Below, piece by piece: positions 61,474 through 64,000 of a stretch of DNA of 64,000 nucleotides. The notes beneath the pieces were generated by a model that searched no databases, had not been told where the DNA came from, and saw only the letters and a program-made list of their open reading frames with translations. Within the stretch, counting starts at the first letter, position 1, and the number at the start of each line of letters is the position of its first letter. The DNA comes from Tritrichomonas foetus (Eukaryota; Parabasalia; Tritrichomonadida; Tritrichomonadidae). The position numbers and the translations under genes were made by a program. Location: assembly GCA_001839685.1 (NCBI GenBank), contig MLAK01000689.1, positions 10,379-74,378 on the forward strand, read 5' to 3'.

Positions 61474-62799
61474 ATGCGAAAAACTCGAAAATCGTTCAAT
61501 TTTTTGTGTGAATTAACAATTATTTGCTTTTTCATCATTCTTTTCGACGCTTTACTCTTTGTTTTACTTTCAAAGCAAATTTTTCCTTTTTCTGAAAAAA
61601 TATATTATCGAAATATTCGAGAGGTTGAAATTGAAAAACCACAAAAATACTTGATATATAATGTTGGAAGGAGGCATGCAGCAAAATCAGATCCTAAAGG
61701 ATTGAATTGTCTTGTTCCTTGGGATATCACAAAAAGTCCTGAGAAAGCTGATATATTCATTTTTGATCTACGCACTGGTAAGAAAAGAGCTAAAAATGAA
61801 ATTAAATTAACAGTTCGGCCAGAACAATACACAGTTATTTCAACTTTAGAAAGTGATGCTAATTATGGATTTTCTAATTATCAGCATTTATTTAATCTCA
61901 CTATGGACTATAGACTAACAAGTGATGTTCCAACTCCTTATTCAGAATGTTTCTCCTTCAATGGTGAAGTGATTCCAACACAAAATAAAACTGGTTTAGT
62001 AGCTGCTTTTATCTCGAATTGGAAAGGAGGCAGAATTCCATATATACAAGAATTAAATAAAACGATTATTGTTCATAATTATGGCCTTTGTAGTCCCAAC
62101 ATTCCAGTTCCTCAACAATACAAGAGAAATTTTCAGGAAAGACACATTGAAAAAATGAATGTGATCAGAAATTATAAATTTACAATAGCATTTGAAAATT
62201 CAGTTGCTGATGATTATGTAACAGAAAAGTTTTATCAGCCTTTAAGTGTTGGTTCAGTTCCTATTTATCGTGGTTGTCAAAACATTCGAGATTTTGCGCC
62301 ACCACATTCATTTATTGATGCGAATGAATTTGAGAGTGTTGAAGCATTAGGTAAATATTTGAAATATCTTGATTCAAATGATACTGCATACAATGAATAC
62401 TTGGAATGGCGTAAAGATGAATCAAATATTAACTATGGAAACTTCAAAAAAGTCCGGTTCTTTCGAGATAACCCTGAAACTCATATTTGTGCTCTTGTTG
62501 AGCGGATAGAAAATATTTGGATAAACCCATATTTTACTGAATGGAAGCTTGAAACTAATCGTTCTAATCTTGCATGTAGACTTTGTCTCGACAAATATAA
62601 TCCTGACAATAGGCGTAAAATTATAGAAAATAAGGAGTCATTTTCATATTTGAAGCCTCAGAATTTCTCAGAACTCCGTCGGTATTCAATATTTAAAAGC
62701 GAATCGACAACAATTTATAAAGAATCCAACCATACTATCATCTATCCAATTAATACGCATATAGAAAATATATTTAAGTATATTTATCCATACATATAA
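61474..62799 (+). CDS. GT10 alpha-1,3-fucosyltransferase, paralogue B
   Basis: 441 residues from the ATG at 61474; the longer frame starts at GTG. A basic N-terminus (RKTRKS) and membrane anchor (~9-30, FLCELTIICFFIILFDALLFVLL) indicate a type II Golgi protein. Catalytic features follow paralogue A throughout: TVISTLESDANYGFSNYQHL, MDYRLTSDVPTPY, and the GT10 motif KFTIAFENSVADDYVTEKFY, then QPLSVGSVPIYRG. The C-terminal CRLCLDKYN cysteine pair is shared. It arose by tandem duplication with paralogue A; outside a 232-bp identical tract (62171-62402) the two are well diverged. Substrate preference may differ in the variable N-terminal half, which in GT10 helps set acceptor specificity. The stop reads TAAA. 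Confidence 0.92.
   Translation: MRKTRKSFNFLCELTIICFFIILFDALLFVLLSKQIFPFSEKIYYRNIREVEIEKPQKYLIYNVGRRHAAKSDPKGLNCLVPWDITKSPEKADIFIFDLRTGKKRAKNEIKLTVRPEQYTVISTLESDANYGFSNYQHLFNLTMDYRLTSDVPTPYSECFSFNGEVIPTQNKTGLVAAFISNWKGGRIPYIQELNKTIIVHNYGLCSPNIPVPQQYKRNFQERHIEKMNVIRNYKFTIAFENSVADDYVTEKFYQPLSVGSVPIYRGCQNIRDFAPPHSFIDANEFESVEALGKYLKYLDSNDTAYNEYLEWRKDESNINYGNFKKVRFFRDNPETHICALVERIENIWINPYFTEWKLETNRSNLACRLCLDKYNPDNRRKIIENKESFSYLKPQNFSELRRYSIFKSESTTIYKESNHTIIYPINTHIENIFKYIYPYI
62171..62402 (+). repeat. Identical 232-bp tract, copy in fucosyltransferase B
   Basis: Partner of 60411-60642, in direct orientation in the neighbouring gene. Confidence 0.97.
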
Positions 62800-63139
62800 A
62801 AATAGCATGCGAAACAAATACTTCTTTCTTTCTTTCGTGATTTATTTAAATGTTATTGTCTGTTAATCATATTTGTTGAAGAGTCGGAGAAATATGATTA
62901 AGTACAAGATCGTACAAATACATGAATATATAAATCGCCTTGAGTCATTCTATTTGAATTATCTCATGCCAACAAACCATTATTTTAAAATCACTCAATA
63001 ATTACCTATGTCAATCTTATTTTTATTGAATTTTTCACTAAATATCTTATCTCATCAGATGAGTAACAAATGGTTAAGGTCAAAATAAAAGGTGAAATAA
63101 AATACATCAAATCACAATTGAATTCAGATTTGAAGAACA
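62800..63139. promoter_or_regulatory. Intergenic/promoter region of the last gene
   Basis: About 340 bp. AAGGTCAAAA near 63075-63084 lies ~60 bp before the ATG at 63140; a TCACA initiator-like site is ~28 nt before it. Otherwise AT-rich. Confidence 0.4.
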
Positions 63140-64000
63140 ATGGGTCATCCCGGTTTGAACTTTATAAAGCAGATCTTATCGGAGAAATTTGAACCAAATA
63201 GCTTTATATCAAATCACCTCTCGGATTTTTTTAAACAGCTTGGACTTTATCTAATTTCTTCACATAAATCAGATAAAAAGAAAAAATCCGCAAAAAGACT
63301 AAAAGGCGAACCAATCATCAAAGCACTTGAAAAACTGTTGCCCAATCTCAAACAGACAGATGTTCCACTTCCATCATGTGGAGATATCGATACAATATTT
63401 TCATTCTTGCTTCATCCATTAACACCATCAGATATTCGGTCACAAAGTGTTAAATTATTTCAAAACTTGATTGTGATGGTATCTGATGAAAATGCTTATG
63501 AAAGAATGAAAACATCAATTTCAATGATGATTCCATTTTTCCATTTAGGAAGAAATGATACAGAAAAGAATAATTTAATGAGATTTATTCCATCTAATAT
63601 AAAGCCAATAAATTCAATTGGTGATCCAATTAGTCGATTACAAGCAATGAATGAATTACAACAAACTTTATCTTTCCTTGCAGATTTTTGGGTGAATAAT
63701 CACTCAAAATTTTGTTGTTCGTACTTTTTTGATAATGTCTTATCATTTGTTTATAATAAACAAATTCAATCAACTGGATATCCATTACTAATTACAAATG
63801 GATTTGATGCACCTGCTCCTGAAAATATTCATAATGAAATTCTTAACTTTTTTGAACTTTTGCATTCAAAAAATGCAAATTTGCTTTCTTTTATTGAAAC
63901 TCAAAATAAAGCGAAAGTTTTATTTGTTATATTTTCGGACACAATTGGGCCGACTTCAAACGTTTCAGCCTTAAATTGTTTTAAAGCAATGAGTTATTTT
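63140..64000 (+). CDS. Large helical protein, 5' part; possibly RalGAP/tuberin-like
   Basis: The frame is open from the ATG at 63140 to the window end (287 codons, no stop), so only the N-terminus is seen. Sequence is helical and HEAT-like: GEPIIKALEKLLPNLKQ, SCGDIDTIFSFLLHPLT, and SDIRSQSVKLFQNLIVM. A pattern of ..HPL....IR...LKLF.. recalls the N-terminal region of RalGAP-alpha/tuberin-type Rap-Ran-GAP proteins, which are common in trichomonads. The GAP domain would lie beyond the window, so this is a tentative assignment. There is a short basic patch (KSDKKKKSAKRLK, ~43-55). No signal peptide or membrane segment is seen. Confidence 0.6.
   Translation, partial: MGHPGLNFIKQILSEKFEPNSFISNHLSDFFKQLGLYLISSHKSDKKKKSAKRLKGEPIIKALEKLLPNLKQTDVPLPSCGDIDTIFSFLLHPLTPSDIRSQSVKLFQNLIVMVSDENAYERMKTSISMMIPFFHLGRNDTEKNNLMRFIPSNIKPINSIGDPISRLQAMNELQQTLSFLADFWVNNHSKFCCSYFFDNVLSFVYNKQIQSTGYPLLITNGFDAPAPENIHNEILNFFELLHSKNANLLSFIETQNKAKVLFVIFSDTIGPTSNVSALNCFKAMSYF

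Noticed and set aside
1..64000. tRNA, rRNA or snRNA genes
   Set aside because: No cloverleaf with GTTCGA-type T-loop, no rRNA-like GC-richer block and no snRNA signature was found by eye in the intergenic regions; a covariance-model scan would decide.
1..64000. CRISPR arrays, operons or bacterial defence systems
   Set aside because: No regularly spaced identical repeats with unique spacers; gene spacing, promoters and families are eukaryotic. The ~160-bp periodicity at 50.4-51.2 kb is coding ankyrin repeat.

Overview
The window reads as nuclear DNA of a parabasalid protist, most like Tritrichomonas or a close relative. It is very AT-rich. Nearly every gene is one uninterrupted ORF with short flanks, and I found no GTATGT...ACTAACACACAG introns. 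Several ATGs lie 8-40 nt downstream of initiator-like TCAY(T/A) sites. The ribosomal gene carries the Myb-site (M3) plus CCTTT (M5) promoter known from Trichomonas vaginalis. The gene families also fit: R2R3 Myb, trichomonad-type ankyrin protein, ABCA-like half transporters, large E/K-rich cytoskeletal proteins. The species is inferred from content, not shown.

Layout. 0-16 kb: PAP2-type phosphatase (-), PH/LRR protein (+), Myb (-), protein kinase (-), two convergent BET-type genes (degenerate bromodomain plus NET on +, canonical bromodomain plus NET on -), EB1 (-) and a coiled-coil protein (-). 16-17 kb: decayed hAT-like element. 17-25 kb: a 2601-residue E/K-rich coiled-coil protein (-). 26-35 kb: ribosomal protein uS5/RPS2 (+), a MATE exporter (-) and two divergent ABCA-like half transporters. 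35-41 kb: two condensation-fold acyltransferase paralogues (-), a transposon graveyard with ambiguous bases, and an SLC35F6-like transporter (-). 41-44 kb: gene-poor. 44-49 kb: a 1466-residue predicted membrane-anchored surface protein (-). 49-54 kb: a debris zone with a decayed methionine-synthase-like (MetE/YxjG) gene, an ankyrin gene whose repeats are each interrupted by a ~61 nt insert, and hAT-like and Tc1/mariner-like remnants. 54-64 kb: class 3 lipase (+), coiled-coil protein (+), two small unknown genes (-), two tandem GT10 fucosyltransferases (+) sharing an exactly identical 232 bp tract, and the 5' part of a large helical protein (+) running off the window.

There is no operon-like system. 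The locally meaningful groupings are the BET pair, the divergent ABC pair next to a MATE exporter, and the paralogue pairs of acyltransferases and fucosyltransferases. For several genes the longest open frame begins at a TTG or GTG; those were trimmed to the first plausible ATG.
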